From Prosthecobacter sp. (GTDB lineage Bacteria > Verrucomicrobiota > Verrucomicrobiia > Verrucomicrobiales > Verrucomicrobiaceae): a stretch of 64,000 bases of DNA. The notes beneath the pieces were generated by a model, which did not search any database, had not been told where the DNA came from, and saw only the letters and a program-made list of their open reading frames with translations. Position numbers and translations under genes: made by a program. Positions 10,008 through 20,911 of this stretch are shown one piece after another (the stretch's first letter is position 1; every line of letters begins with the position of its first letter). The stretch is from contig JAFMIR010000008.1 in the NCBI GenBank assembly GCA_017853885.1, positions 1 through 64,000 of the forward strand, written 5' to 3'.

Positions 10008-11696
10008 ATGCGAGACAAATCGCCGGATGCTAATCAGCGAGAGAAGGCGTTCATGCGAATCTTCTGCTTCGACAAGCGCCCCTCCTGCTTCAAAATCTGC
10101 CGCATATTGAAGACCGAACGCTCCAGGCCCGATCTCGCCGCTCGACTGCACGACGTACCGCACGCCCCGGGTGTTTATGTGATGCGTGATCGCCTAGATC
10201 GAGTGATCTATGTGGGCAAGGCCCGCGACCTGAGAAAGCGTTTATCAAACTACTTCCTGCCCTCCGCCACCCGCAAAGCCGACCTCAAGACGCGGGCACT
10301 CATCGTCAGCATTTGGAGTTTTGACCTACATTTGCTGCGTAGCGAAACCGAGGCACTCCTGCTCGAAGGCAAGCTCATCAAAGAATTCCGTCCGCGCTAC
10401 AACATCAGCTTCCGCGATGACAAACGCTTCCTGCTCGTGCGGGTGCATTTCGGTGATGAGTTCCCTCGGTTGGGTCTCACACGGCTAAAGAAAGACGATG
10501 GTGCGAGCTACTATGGCCCCTTCGCACACTCTGGAGCCCTGCGCACGACTTTGAACTGGTTGAGCAAAAGCTTCGGTCTCCGTGCGTGCCGCCCTCTGCG
10601 CCCCGACGAGGCAGACTACAAGCATTGCAGCAACGACATCATTAAAAACTGCTGTGCTCCCTGTATCGGCCGGGTCAGTGCTGAGGAGTATCGACAGCGT
10701 GTGCGAAATGCATGCGAGTTTCTGCAAGGCAAATCAAAGGACTTGCTCGCCGCCTTAGAGGAGGAAATGCAAAAGGCAGCCGCAAGGCTCGACTTTGAAA
10801 AAGCCGCGGAGTTACGCGACATGCTCAAGGACATGCGGCAGACGACCGCGCCAGTTCGCCGATTCGAGCGGGGGGCGCGCGCCCGTGCTATGTCCACCAT
10901 CGACCCCATGGCTGATGTGCGTGAACTTCAGAACATCCTGCGTCTGGATTGCCCTCCTCTCGTCATGGAGTGCTTTGACATCGCGAACATCGGCACCGCG
11001 CACTGCGTTGCCAGCATGGTGCGATTCAAGGATGGCGTTCCCGACAACGCGAACTACCGCCGCTACCGTATCCGTGCTGTCAGTGGTCAAAATGACTTCA
11101 TCAGCATGGCAGAGGTCATTCGCCGTCGTTTCTCACGCATCCTGCTCGAAGGTGCGAAAGCTGATCCTGATGCCGAATTCAATCAGGAGGCTCCGCGCGA
11201 AGCGATGATGCGGCTGGCGGAGCGTGAGAAGCCGGAGTTGAAGGGGCAGAAGTTCGTGTCGCTGCCCGATTTGGTGATCGTGGATGGTGGCAAGGGCCAG
11301 CTCGGCATGGCGGTGAAGGAATTGCAGCAGCTCGGACTGCATGACTTGCCGATCATCGGTCTCGCGAAGGAAAACGAAGAGGTCTATCGCCCCGGCGAAA
11401 GTGAGCCAGTGATCATTCCGCATGATCGCGGCGCTTTGAAGCTGCTCCAGCGCATCCGCGACGAGGCACATCGCTGGGCAAACGGCTATCATCAACTGCT
11501 GCTGAACCGCCGCGTGGCCGAGAGCATCCTCGATGAATGCCCCGGCATTTCAAAAGCACGGAAAACGACGTTGTTGAAGCACTTTGGCTCCGTCGCCCGC
11601 CTACGGAAAGCCACGCCTGAACAGATCACCAAAGTGCCTGGCATCAGCCCGGCCTTGGCGCAGGAGATTCACGCCTTCTTGATCTCGCGGTCGTGA
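10008..11696 (+). CDS. uvrC: Excinuclease ABC subunit C
   Basis: GIY-YIG domain (PGVYVMRDRLDRVIYVGKARDLRKRLSNYF), UVR motif, HhH C-terminus. Confidence 0.95.
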   Translation: MRDKSPDANQREKAFMRIFCFDKRPSCFKICRILKTERSRPDLAARLHDVPHAPGVYVMRDRLDRVIYVGKARDLRKRLSNYFLPSATRKADLKTRALIVSIWSFDLHLLRSETEALLLEGKLIKEFRPRYNISFRDDKRFLLVRVHFGDEFPRLGLTRLKKDDGASYYGPFAHSGALRTTLNWLSKSFGLRACRPLRPDEADYKHCSNDIIKNCCAPCIGRVSAEEYRQRVRNACEFLQGKSKDLLAALEEEMQKAAARLDFEKAAELRDMLKDMRQTTAPVRRFERGARARAMSTIDPMADVRELQNILRLDCPPLVMECFDIANIGTAHCVASMVRFKDGVPDNANYRRYRIRAVSGQNDFISMAEVIRRRFSRILLEGAKADPDAEFNQEAPREAMMRLAEREKPELKGQKFVSLPDLVIVDGGKGQLGMAVKELQQLGLHDLPIIGLAKENEEVYRPGESEPVIIPHDRGALKLLQRIRDEAHRWANGYHQLLLNRRVAESILDECPGISKARKTTLLKHFGSVARLRKATPEQITKVPGISPALAQEIHAFLISRS

Positions 11697-11733
11697 AGCG
11701 AGAGATGCTCATCGAACACACGTTTTTTCAATC

Positions 11734-12177
11734 ATGTCCCAACCGAAGCCCAAACCCATCGACCCCGCTGAAGTGCCATCCCTTGCCCGCGAGACCATGC
11801 AGCGGGCGAAGTTCCCCATCCTCGCCACTTGCGATGGTGACCAAGCTCGCGCGAGGCCTGTCTCACCAGTGCTCACAGATGGCTTTATCGTCTATGTGGC
11901 CAATCTGCGACGCTACAATAAGACCAAGGAGCTTGAGGCCAATCCGAAGGCCGAGCTTTGCTACACCGACGACGTTCACAACCAAGTGCGCATCACCGCA
12001 ACCGCCGAAATCGTAACCGACCGGCCACTGCTGGAGGAAATCTGGCAGTCTAATCCCCTGCTCCGCACCTACCTCGGCAGCCTCGAAAATCCCGAACTGA
12101 TCATCTATCGCTTCAAACCCAACTGCGTGCGTTACATGCGAGAATGGGCGCTGGAATATTTTGAACTGCCGCTTTGA
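11734..12177 (+). CDS. Pyridoxamine 5'-phosphate oxidase family protein
   Basis: FMN-binding split-barrel pattern LATCDGDQARARPVSPVLTDGFIVYVA. Confidence 0.75.
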   Translation: MSQPKPKPIDPAEVPSLARETMQRAKFPILATCDGDQARARPVSPVLTDGFIVYVANLRRYNKTKELEANPKAELCYTDDVHNQVRITATAEIVTDRPLLEEIWQSNPLLRTYLGSLENPELIIYRFKPNCVRYMREWALEYFELPL

Positions 12178-12225
12178 TCGCGAGGCGGAAGGATACTGCG
12201 GCGCGGGGCGTTTTTCTCCTCACTC

Positions 12226-15200
12226 ATGAAACACGCCCTGCTCGCTCTTTTCTTCTTCAGCGGCCTCACCGCCTCCGCGGCCACCTTCCGCGCCGGAGTG
12301 GCCACGGTGGACGTTTCGCCCACAGAGTTCCCGCGGATCATCGCGGGCGGGTTTCTCGAAGGTCGGGGCGAAAAGCTCGCGGACAAACTCTTCGTGCGCA
12401 GTTTCGTGCTTGATGACGGCAAAATGAAGATTGCCTTCGCCATCGTGGACACGTGCATGATGGAGCAGTCGCTCATTGATGAGGCCAAAGGCATCGCGGC
12501 GAAGCAGTGCGGCATCCCGGTGGATCGCATGATGGTCAGCGCCACGCACACGCACTCCGCCCCGGCGGCGATGGGCTGCCTCGGCACGCGGAAGGACACC
12601 GTGTATGCGAAATTCCTCACGCCGAAGATCGCCGAGGCCATCGTGACGGCGAATGCGGCACTGCAACCGGCGCGCATCGGCTGGGGCTCGTTCGACGACT
12701 GGGAGCACACGCACAACCGCCGCTGGATTCGCCTGCCGGGCAAGGAAGTCGTCGATCCCTTCGGCCAGCCCACAGGCCGCGCGAACATGCATCCAGGCTA
12801 CCTCAGCAAGGACGTCGTCGGCCCCAGCGGCCCGGTGGACCCGCAGCTCAGCGTCATCGCGCTGCAAACGCTCGATGGCAAACCGCTCGGCGTGCTCGCG
12901 AACTACTCGCAACACTACTTTGGCACCGGCCCGATCTCAGCCGACTACTTCGGCCTCTTCTGCAAACACCTCGCCGCGAAACTGGGCCAGCAGGGCGATG
13001 GCAACGGCCCCTTCGTCTGCGCCATGAGCCAGGGCACCAGCGGTGACCAGATGTGGATGGACTACGGCGCGGAGAAAAAGACGATCACCATCGACACCTA
13101 CGCCTCCGAGGTCGCCGACAGCGCCATGAAGGCCCTGCAAACCGTGAAGTATGTCGATCACGCCCCGCTCGGCATGATCGAGAAGACGCTGGAGCTCAAG
13201 TATCGCGTCCCCGACGAAAAACGCCTCGCTTGGGCCCGCCCCATCGCCGCGAAGATCGACAACGACGTACCGAAGAGCAAAGAGGAAGTGTATGCGAGAG
13301 AAGCGCTGATTTTGCATGAGCGGCAAAAGACCAGCGTGAAGCTCCAAGCCATCCGCATCGGCGATCTGAGCATCGCCACGCTGCCGAACGAGGTATATGC
13401 GATCACGGGATTGAAGCTGCGGGAGTGGGCGCCCTTCAAAATGCATTTCAACATTGAACTGGCGAATGGAGCCGAAGGTTACATTCCGCCATACAACCAG
13501 CACGAATTGGGAGGCTACACGACTTGGCCCGCAAGAACAGCCGGTTTAGAGGAAGGGGCGGAAGGATTGATTTTTAGCGCATTGTTTGCCTCGTGTTTTG
13601 AACTGGCTGGCAAACCCAAACAGCTTCCTAGTCACGAGAACGGGCAATACGCCGAGGAAGTGCTGCGTTCTGAACCCGCCAAATATGCTCGCCTGGAAAA
13701 TGAGGGAGGATGTCAGCTGGCGGAAAGAACTCCGCGCCCCAGTGGTGCCGTCATGGCTGATGGCGGCTTCGCCACCTACCTGCCTGGGCCGGGCAGCGGT
13801 CTTGGGTATGGAGACGAGTCGGCCCTCAAATCCTCTGCTTTTTCGGGGCCACACCAGATCAATCGCTGCATCCACATTGCTGGCGGGCATCTGGGCACAT
13901 TCTTGAAGAATACAGAGAGAAAGTTGATCAACGGCAATTGGCAGACGGTGGAGATCACACCTCCCACATCCATCGCCCTCTGGTTCTGGCTCGGGCATGA
14001 GAGCGGCGCAAGTGACCGCACAGGCGAGCTGATCAACGCGCTGGGCGTCAGTCTGAAGGCGCATCAGGACGCTCAGCATCGTGTGAGACTCATGTTGGGC
14101 AGCGAGGTGACGAAAGAAGAGCTGTTCGCGGATGACTGGCACTTCGCCGTGCTCATCCGCGACGGTGAAAACGTGCGGGTGCATCTTGATGGCAGTGAAA
14201 AGCCTGTTTTGATTGGGAAAGCTGGGAAAACTGAGGATGAGGTACTTTTCGGGAAAGGACTCGAAGGACGGCTCGATGAGATCACGATCTGGAAGCGGGC
14301 GATTGAGCCATCTTTGATCACGAAGCTCTGGAACATCTCGAAAGTGGGCGAGGAGAATGCACAGCGGGCAGTCAGGCGGACGGAGCGGAAGAAGCGAATG
14401 CAGGCGCATAGCTCGATCTTGCTGAAGGCGCATGAAAACTGGTCCGCGTCGATGCGCTTCAAGAACACGAAGGCCAACAACGTCAGCGCCGTGACCGCCT
14501 ACCTCATCTCACGCGGACCGAAGGGCGATCATCAAGCGCCGGGCGATCACCTCGGCATTGGCGGGAGCTACAAGGATTCGTCGCCGGGCCGGTTGTTCGT
14601 CTTCAATGGCAATGCCGCCTCGCAAATCGTGCGCGGCACGACGGTCATCGAGCCGGGCACGTGGAATGACGTGAAGCTGGAGCGCCTCGGCCCTCGCGTG
14701 AAGGTCACGCTCAATGGCAAGGTGGAGATCGACGCCGAACTGCCCGTGACCGCGCCCGGCGCGAAGGAATTGTTCTTCGGCAAGCGCTGCGATGACTTCG
14801 CGCCGCTGGAAGGTGCGTTTGAAAAGGTCGAGGTGGCCGGTTTGGAAAAACCCGCCTCACCTGCGCCCGCACCGAAGATCGAACTGGCTTCCCAACCCCT
14901 CTCTCCCGAAGAATCCGCGAAGAAGTGGCATGTGCGCGACGGTTACCGCATCGAGCTCGTCGCGGCGGAGCCGGTGGTGCTCGATCCGGTCGCGTTTGAT
15001 TGGGATGAGCAGGGCCGACTGTGGGTCATCGAGATGGCGGACTACCCGCTCGGCATGGATGGCAACGGCAAGGTCGGCGGACGTGTCGTGCGGCTGGAGG
15101 ACACGGATCGCGACGGTCGCTACGACAAGCGCCACGTCATCGTCAGCGATTTGAGCTATCCCACCGGCATCTTGACCTGGCGTGAAGGCGTCATCGTCAC

Positions 15201-17652
15201 CGCCGCACCGGACATCTTTTTCATTTCGCCGGATGGCACGAAAAAAATGCTCTACACCGGCTTCAGCACCGGCAACCAGCAGCTCCGCGTGAACGGCCTG
15301 CGCTGGGGCATGGACGGCTGGGTGTATTGCGCCGCGGGTGCGCATCACGGCGGCTACAACAAAGGCACGCAAATCGAGTGCAAGATCACCGGCGATAAGA
15401 TCGACCTTGGCAGCCGGGATTTCCGCTTCAAGCCGGACACCGGCGAGTTCGATCCGCAGACCGGCCCTTCGCAGTTCGGCCGCGCCCGCGATGACTGGGG
15501 CCAATGGTTCGGCGTGCAGAACAGTTTCCCGCTCTGGCACTACGTCCTGCAGGATCACTACCTACGCCGCAATCCGCACGTCATCCCTCCGGACCCGATC
15601 CATCAGCTCTTCCCGCGGAATCCGCCCGTGTATCCCGCCAGCAGCATGGAGAAGCGCTTCCACAGCTTCGACCAGGCCGGGCGCTTCACCAGCGCCTGCG
15701 GCATCGAGGTGTATCGCGATGTGAAGCTCTTCAACGACAGCAAAACGCACGCCTTCACCTGCGAGCCCTTCCACAACGTCGTGCAGCATCACCTCCTCGA
15801 AGACGAAGGCGTCACCTTCAAAGCCGTGCGCGATCCCGCCGAGTCCAAGATGGACTTCCTCGCCAGCGAAGACCGCTGGTGCCGCCCCGTCATGGTCCGC
15901 ACCGGCCCGGATGGCGCTTTGTGGATCGCCGACATGTATCGCTACATGATCGAGCACCCGCAGTGGCTGCCGCAGAACGGCAAAGAGGAGCTTCTGCCGC
16001 ATTACCGCGAAGGAGACGACAAGGGGCGGATTTGGCGAGTGGTGTCTGACTTCATGATAAAGGCCGAGAAGCACAAGGATGACGGCGGAGAGATCAAATT
16101 CACCAAATGGACCGAAAGGCGCAAAGGTTGGTCGAATGAGCTCAATGGCTGGCTCAGGGACAAAGCTCAGATGCTGACCTCACAAGGCGAAGAGATTGCG
16201 AATCAGGCGCATGGTGATGCCGCCATCGCTCAACTCACATGGACAGCGTTGCAGAAAGGCAAGTTAACGAATGAGATGTGCCTCAAGCTTCTGGAGCTCA
16301 AATCTCCACGTGTTCGCGAACAAGCCCTGAAAATGACCGAAAAGCTCGAATGGAAGGTCAACGAAGCGTCCGCACTCCAAAAAGCATTCACGAACCTCGT
16401 GAACGACAAGGACGCCAAAGTGCGCCTTCAGCTAGCCTGCACGCTGGGTGAATTGAAGTTCGACTGGGCAGGAGATTTGCTCGCGGAGTTGCTGGATGCC
16501 GCTCCTGCGGATTCTCCGCTGCAAGGCGCGGCTTTGAGTTCGGTGTTACCGCATCTGGAGAGAGTTTGTACCGCTTTTCCGGAAGGGGGAGAGCCGGAGA
16601 ACAACAAAGCCATCGGAATGCTCTTCCGCTGTGCTTTGGCGACAAAAAACGAAAAGGCTATTTCGGCTCTGCTCTCACAGGTTGAGGCCAAAATGCACTT
16701 TGAGGAGCTTCTGGCCGTTTTGGATGAGAAAAACCTCTCGCTGGCCGCTTTCGCGAAACAGGTCACGGATGCCAAGGCGCGTGAAGCGGTCGAAAAAATG
16801 GCCGCGAGGCTGCAACAGGCAGCCGACTCCATTCAAACGGCTCCGACGATGGAATCGCTGGCCTTGCTGGCCTCGGATCGCGAGCATCGGGAACGGGTGA
16901 AGGCGCTCCTGCCGGAGCTTTGGGCGAAAAAGGGCAACGCAGAGGTGCTGCGGCTTGTCTCGAAGCTGCAACCGCAGGGCGGCGAGCAGTTTTTGCTCGA
17001 AGGCTGGGACCAGCGCACACCGGTGCTGCGCGTGCAGATCCTCGAAACACTGCTCTCGAACGACGCATGGACGCTGGCGCTGCTGAAACGGCCCGAAGCC
17101 AAATCCGCCGACGCGGCGACGCGGGCGCGGCTGATGAAGCATCCGAAGAAAAACATCGCCAGCCTCGCGGAGAAAGTCTTCGCGGACTCCACGAGCGCCA
17201 ATCGGGCGGCGGTGGTGGAGAAGTTCAAACCAGCGCTGAAGCTGCAAGGCGATGCAGCACGCGGGAAGACCGTTTTCGCGAGTGTGTGCATCAGTTGCCA
17301 CAAACTCGACGGCGTGGGCCTCGAACTCGGCCCGGACCTGCGCAGCGTGGCGCAGCACGACGCCGAAAAGCTCCTCAACTCCATCCTCGACCCCAGCGCC
17401 ATCATCGAGCCCGGCTTCATGGCCTACCACTGCACCCTGAAGAGCGGCGAGCAGCTCTACGGCGTCATCGCCACCGAAACGAGTGCGAGCTTGACGCTGA
17501 AAATGGCCGGGAACATCACAAAATCATTCCTGCGCAGCGATGTTACGTCGTTAAAGAGCGCTGGCATTTCTTTGATGCCAGAAGGGCTCGAAGCCACCAT
17601 GAATGCGCAGTCAATGTCTGATCTAATTGCTTACTTGAAGCAGTCTAGGTAA
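12226..17652 (+). CDS. 1808-aa fusion: neutral ceramidase-like domain, LamG-like domain, PVC-type membrane-bound dehydrogenase beta-propeller, HEAT-like region, C-terminal CxxCH heme domain
   Basis: MMVSATHTHSAPAAMG near the N-terminus; GYRIELVAAEPVVLDPVAFDWDEQGRLWVIEMADYP; ASVCISCHKLDGVGLELGPDL near the C-terminus. Confidence 0.85.
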   Translation: MKHALLALFFFSGLTASAATFRAGVATVDVSPTEFPRIIAGGFLEGRGEKLADKLFVRSFVLDDGKMKIAFAIVDTCMMEQSLIDEAKGIAAKQCGIPVDRMMVSATHTHSAPAAMGCLGTRKDTVYAKFLTPKIAEAIVTANAALQPARIGWGSFDDWEHTHNRRWIRLPGKEVVDPFGQPTGRANMHPGYLSKDVVGPSGPVDPQLSVIALQTLDGKPLGVLANYSQHYFGTGPISADYFGLFCKHLAAKLGQQGDGNGPFVCAMSQGTSGDQMWMDYGAEKKTITIDTYASEVADSAMKALQTVKYVDHAPLGMIEKTLELKYRVPDEKRLAWARPIAAKIDNDVPKSKEEVYAREALILHERQKTSVKLQAIRIGDLSIATLPNEVYAITGLKLREWAPFKMHFNIELANGAEGYIPPYNQHELGGYTTWPARTAGLEEGAEGLIFSALFASCFELAGKPKQLPSHENGQYAEEVLRSEPAKYARLENEGGCQLAERTPRPSGAVMADGGFATYLPGPGSGLGYGDESALKSSAFSGPHQINRCIHIAGGHLGTFLKNTERKLINGNWQTVEITPPTSIALWFWLGHESGASDRTGELINALGVSLKAHQDAQHRVRLMLGSEVTKEELFADDWHFAVLIRDGENVRVHLDGSEKPVLIGKAGKTEDEVLFGKGLEGRLDEITIWKRAIEPSLITKLWNISKVGEENAQRAVRRTERKKRMQAHSSILLKAHENWSASMRFKNTKANNVSAVTAYLISRGPKGDHQAPGDHLGIGGSYKDSSPGRLFVFNGNAASQIVRGTTVIEPGTWNDVKLERLGPRVKVTLNGKVEIDAELPVTAPGAKELFFGKRCDDFAPLEGAFEKVEVAGLEKPASPAPAPKIELASQPLSPEESAKKWHVRDGYRIELVAAEPVVLDPVAFDWDEQGRLWVIEMADYPLGMDGNGKVGGRVVRLEDTDRDGRYDKRHVIVSDLSYPTGILTWREGVIVTAAPDIFFISPDGTKKMLYTGFSTGNQQLRVNGLRWGMDGWVYCAAGAHHGGYNKGTQIECKITGDKIDLGSRDFRFKPDTGEFDPQTGPSQFGRARDDWGQWFGVQNSFPLWHYVLQDHYLRRNPHVIPPDPIHQLFPRNPPVYPASSMEKRFHSFDQAGRFTSACGIEVYRDVKLFNDSKTHAFTCEPFHNVVQHHLLEDEGVTFKAVRDPAESKMDFLASEDRWCRPVMVRTGPDGALWIADMYRYMIEHPQWLPQNGKEELLPHYREGDDKGRIWRVVSDFMIKAEKHKDDGGEIKFTKWTERRKGWSNELNGWLRDKAQMLTSQGEEIANQAHGDAAIAQLTWTALQKGKLTNEMCLKLLELKSPRVREQALKMTEKLEWKVNEASALQKAFTNLVNDKDAKVRLQLACTLGELKFDWAGDLLAELLDAAPADSPLQGAALSSVLPHLERVCTAFPEGGEPENNKAIGMLFRCALATKNEKAISALLSQVEAKMHFEELLAVLDEKNLSLAAFAKQVTDAKAREAVEKMAARLQQAADSIQTAPTMESLALLASDREHRERVKALLPELWAKKGNAEVLRLVSKLQPQGGEQFLLEGWDQRTPVLRVQILETLLSNDAWTLALLKRPEAKSADAATRARLMKHPKKNIASLAEKVFADSTSANRAAVVEKFKPALKLQGDAARGKTVFASVCISCHKLDGVGLELGPDLRSVAQHDAEKLLNSILDPSAIIEPGFMAYHCTLKSGEQLYGVIATETSASLTLKMAGNITKSFLRSDVTSLKSAGISLMPEGLEATMNAQSMSDLIAYLKQSR

Positions 17653-17795
17653 TTGTTTTGAGCTCATTTGATAAAATTTTCTGAATGCGAAAATCTTTAT
17701 CCAGCCTCATGCGTTCTCGAGAATAACCCTCAGTAGTATAGACGCACTAAACCATGCGATGAACATGGCTAATTTGTTACGCTGAGACGAAAAAA

Positions 17796-18827
17796 TTAGA
17801 TGGTGCCGAAAATTGTTCTACCCGTGCTAAGTAGATCGTTGCAGGCTTCCTTCATTCGGTCGCAAAGACCTTGTTCACCCTTTTTCAGGTAAGATCGGGG
17901 ATCATAGGCTTTTTTGTCACCGATCTCACCATCGATTTTGAGAACGCCGTCATAGTTTTTCATCACATGTCCCACAATCGGACGCGTGAAAGCATATTGC
18001 GTATCGGTATCAATATTCATCTTCACAACGCCGTAGCCTAGCGTTTCACGAATCTCTTCGAGAGGAGTGCCAGAACCGCCGTGGAAAACGAGGTCCATCT
18101 CAGCAGATACACCGTGCTTATCCATCACCGCTTTCTGGCCATCGCGAAGGATGGTAGGCTTGAGCTTGACAGCGCCAGGCTTGTAGGAGCCGTGAACGTT
18201 GCCAAAGGTGGCGGCGAACATGAAGCGTCCGATACCGTTGAGAGCTTCGTAAACAGCAACCATGTCCTCAGGGGTGGTGTAAAGCTTATCATTGGCCACG
18301 CCAGAAGTGTCGTGGCCATCCTCCTCACCACCTACCACGCCAGCCTCTACCTCAAGGATGATGTCGAGTAAGGCGCATTGCTTGAGGAGTTCTTTGGAGG
18401 CCTTGATGTTCTCATCAAGGCTGAGTTCGGATCCGTCAAACATGTGGGAGTTGAACAGATTGCCCTTGCCAGCATCGCGGCGAGCTTTCGTGGCAGCAAG
18501 AAGAGGCTTCAGGAACTTCTCGACGTTCTTGGGGTGGCAGTGATCGGTGTGAAGAGCAACAAATATGTCGTATTTAGCAGCGAGGATGTGGACGGCCTCG
18601 GCCAGCACTATGGCTCCGAGGGCCATGTCTTTGACGGCGGTGCCAGAAGCAAACTCTCCACCACCTGTCGAAACCTGAATAATGCCGTCAGATTTGCTCT
18701 CAGCGAAGGCTTTCAATGCCCCATTGATAGTGGGCAAAGAAGTAACGTTGATGGCTGGATAGGCATAACCACCCTTTTGGGCGGCGTCCAGCATGGCACG
18801 ATATTGAGCAGGATTGGCGACGGGCAT
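17796..18827 (-). CDS. fba: Class II fructose-bisphosphate aldolase
   Basis: YAYPAINVTS, LHTDHCHPKN, VFHGGSGTPLEEI. Confidence 0.93.
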   Translation of the reverse strand: MPVANPAQYRAMLDAAQKGGYAYPAINVTSLPTINGALKAFAESKSDGIIQVSTGGGEFASGTAVKDMALGAIVLAEAVHILAAKYDIFVALHTDHCHPKNVEKFLKPLLAATKARRDAGKGNLFNSHMFDGSELSLDENIKASKELLKQCALLDIILEVEAGVVGGEEDGHDTSGVANDKLYTTPEDMVAVYEALNGIGRFMFAATFGNVHGSYKPGAVKLKPTILRDGQKAVMDKHGVSAEMDLVFHGGSGTPLEEIRETLGYGVVKMNIDTDTQYAFTRPIVGHVMKNYDGVLKIDGEIGDKKAYDPRSYLKKGEQGLCDRMKEACNDLLSTGRTIFGTI

Positions 18828-18954
18828 CTTCTTAGATTCTGGATTCTAGATTCTTGGTTCCTGTTTGGGTAGCGATTGATTTCATGAAACAGCAACCATC
18901 ATTCATGAATCTAACATTTTCAAAGCAATGAGCGGGCCAGCAATGAAGTGTCTT

Positions 18955-20793
18955 TTAGTTAAACCCACGGATTGACTGGACCCGAACACGCCGAGTGCTG
19001 TGAACAGCATCTCCTGGGAGGTCGACTTCATCGCCGGCAACGCGACCAATGAGAGCTTTGGCTTTTTCGGAAAGGTAAGAAATGATGTTTTTATCCAAGT
19101 CACTGTCCCAAGCGCCCAAAATGCTCAGGGTCTCAGTTGAGCCGTCGCCCAGATCGGCTAATTCGACAACTGTTCCGATACCAATTTTGTCCGTAGGCAT
19201 GCCAGCAAAGTCAGTCCCATGTGCGTGGCGAATTTCGCGCTCATATTTGCCCTGCATGCGAAGCAGCACAGCCTGCTGATCACGGGCCGCCTTGTAACCA
19301 CCGTTTTCGCGCAAGTCCCCTTCGGCACGAGCAATTTGAATCTCACGTTTATTCTCGGGGATCTGGACATTCACAAGGTCTTCAAGTTCTTTCTTTTTAC
19401 GCTCAAGAGATTCCCACGAAACGATTAGTCGATCATCCTGACGTGAAGCCATATTGTCGGCCATCATCGACTCCATTTCGGGTCGCGATTTAATAATGCG
19501 TGCCATAAGGGAGCGGCGAGTGAGGTCATCGAAAGCGGAATTCCCTAGGATGCGTTTTGCAAGAAGGCGAATGTCTTCCTCCTCAGCATCAGCCACCATT
19601 TCACCCAAAAGAAAAGCATCGTCAGAAAGAAGGCTTTGCAGACGGCCGGTACGTTTAGGACCACCTTCCATTTGATCATGATCAATCACATCTAAAATTG
19701 CGTGCCCCAGGTCAATGTCGAAGCAGGACTCGGCAAGCCCTTTGCGCTCTCGAGCCATCCAGATAAGCAGGTCGGCGCTGAGATTGCGATTGCGGAGGCA
19801 TTTCTTAAGTGCATCGGCAAGCACGTCAAGCTCGTCATTGTCATTCAGCACGATGGCAATTTCAGCCACAGCCTTACCGCCGCTGCGGGTGAGTTGCTGT
19901 AGGATCTCCGGCACCCAAGCGCGGTTGGGGAAAGCCTCAGGAAATGACCGGTAAACACGAGCTAAAGCCGAGGAAGCGAGCGTCTTGATGGCGTCAGCCA
20001 AGTTCGTGCGAGTCTCTGAAACGAGATCAGCCAGCTTCATGCTTCCGAGAGGTGCTGAACCGCCGATGTGCTCAATAAGTTCGTCTCGCGCGAGGAGAAG
20101 TTGCAGGCTCTCCTTCAGGTGAAGCTTAAAAGCCTTCCGAACGGTGTCGGAAAGATCTTGAAAAACAGGTATCAGCTCGATCTTGGCGTCGCCAAACAGG
20201 TCAATGTCCTTCGCAATACTGGCGAGTGCAGCAAGCTTTGCTTTCATATCACGAGATGCAAGGAAGCCCTTGACCATGACATCCGCAGGCTTCTCGGCTT
20301 GGTCGCGAAGGACGAGGTTTTCAGCTCGTTTAGCAGGCACCACGATGTGACGATGAGCTTTGAGGGCTTTTTTGGCCGCCTCCCACCAGCGTTTGTAATC
20401 TGCTTCGGGAACAATTTTGCCCTTAAGAAGAGATTCAAGACCATCAAGGGAGAGCGAATTCCCGCTGCTCTTCAGAGCGAGCTCGACCAAGGCCGGTGCG
20501 CTGTCTTTTGCCAAAGCCTTCAGGCCATCCAAATCTGTGAGACGGCGAGCCAGCAGACTTTCAGGCGGCAGGATTTCGAGGGAATTCGCGGCAAAGGCCA
20601 GCTTCATGCTATGGCCAAGCTTTCCTTCGAAATCGATACCAATACGATCTCCCAAAAGGTCCCATTCGGTGATTCGGCCTGTGCCCCAGCTTTTGTGCTG
20701 GACAGTAGTTCCGGGTTCGAGTTTCGAGACTTTTTCTGCATCTGCGCCGGAGAGCTTGCCGGCGGCCACAAGATTTTGCACCTCTGGATTCAT
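18955..20793 (-). CDS. GreA/GreB C-terminal domain protein with a long N-terminal extension
   Basis: C-terminal GDLRENGGYKAARDQQAVLLRMQGKYEREI... plus PGDAVHSTRRVRVQSI; start set at MNPEVQNLVAAGK. Confidence 0.8.
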   Translation of the reverse strand: MNPEVQNLVAAGKLSGADAEKVSKLEPGTTVQHKSWGTGRITEWDLLGDRIGIDFEGKLGHSMKLAFAANSLEILPPESLLARRLTDLDGLKALAKDSAPALVELALKSSGNSLSLDGLESLLKGKIVPEADYKRWWEAAKKALKAHRHIVVPAKRAENLVLRDQAEKPADVMVKGFLASRDMKAKLAALASIAKDIDLFGDAKIELIPVFQDLSDTVRKAFKLHLKESLQLLLARDELIEHIGGSAPLGSMKLADLVSETRTNLADAIKTLASSALARVYRSFPEAFPNRAWVPEILQQLTRSGGKAVAEIAIVLNDNDELDVLADALKKCLRNRNLSADLLIWMARERKGLAESCFDIDLGHAILDVIDHDQMEGGPKRTGRLQSLLSDDAFLLGEMVADAEEEDIRLLAKRILGNSAFDDLTRRSLMARIIKSRPEMESMMADNMASRQDDRLIVSWESLERKKKELEDLVNVQIPENKREIQIARAEGDLRENGGYKAARDQQAVLLRMQGKYEREIRHAHGTDFAGMPTDKIGIGTVVELADLGDGSTETLSILGAWDSDLDKNIISYLSEKAKALIGRVAGDEVDLPGDAVHSTRRVRVQSIRGFN

Positions 20794-20911
20794 GGGGGTA
20801 GCAGAGTAGGCACTCAGGCAACTGTGGCAAGGGATGGTTTCCCCTTCGCAAACTTTCCTGATAATCGTTGTTGCCAAACTGGGCACGAATTTGCTAATTG
20901 AATCTCGTTGC

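Noticed and set aside
19670-19690. TTGATCATGATCAA, a perfect FNR-like site
   Set aside because: Lies inside the coding sequence of the GreA-domain gene, far from any start; probably coincidental
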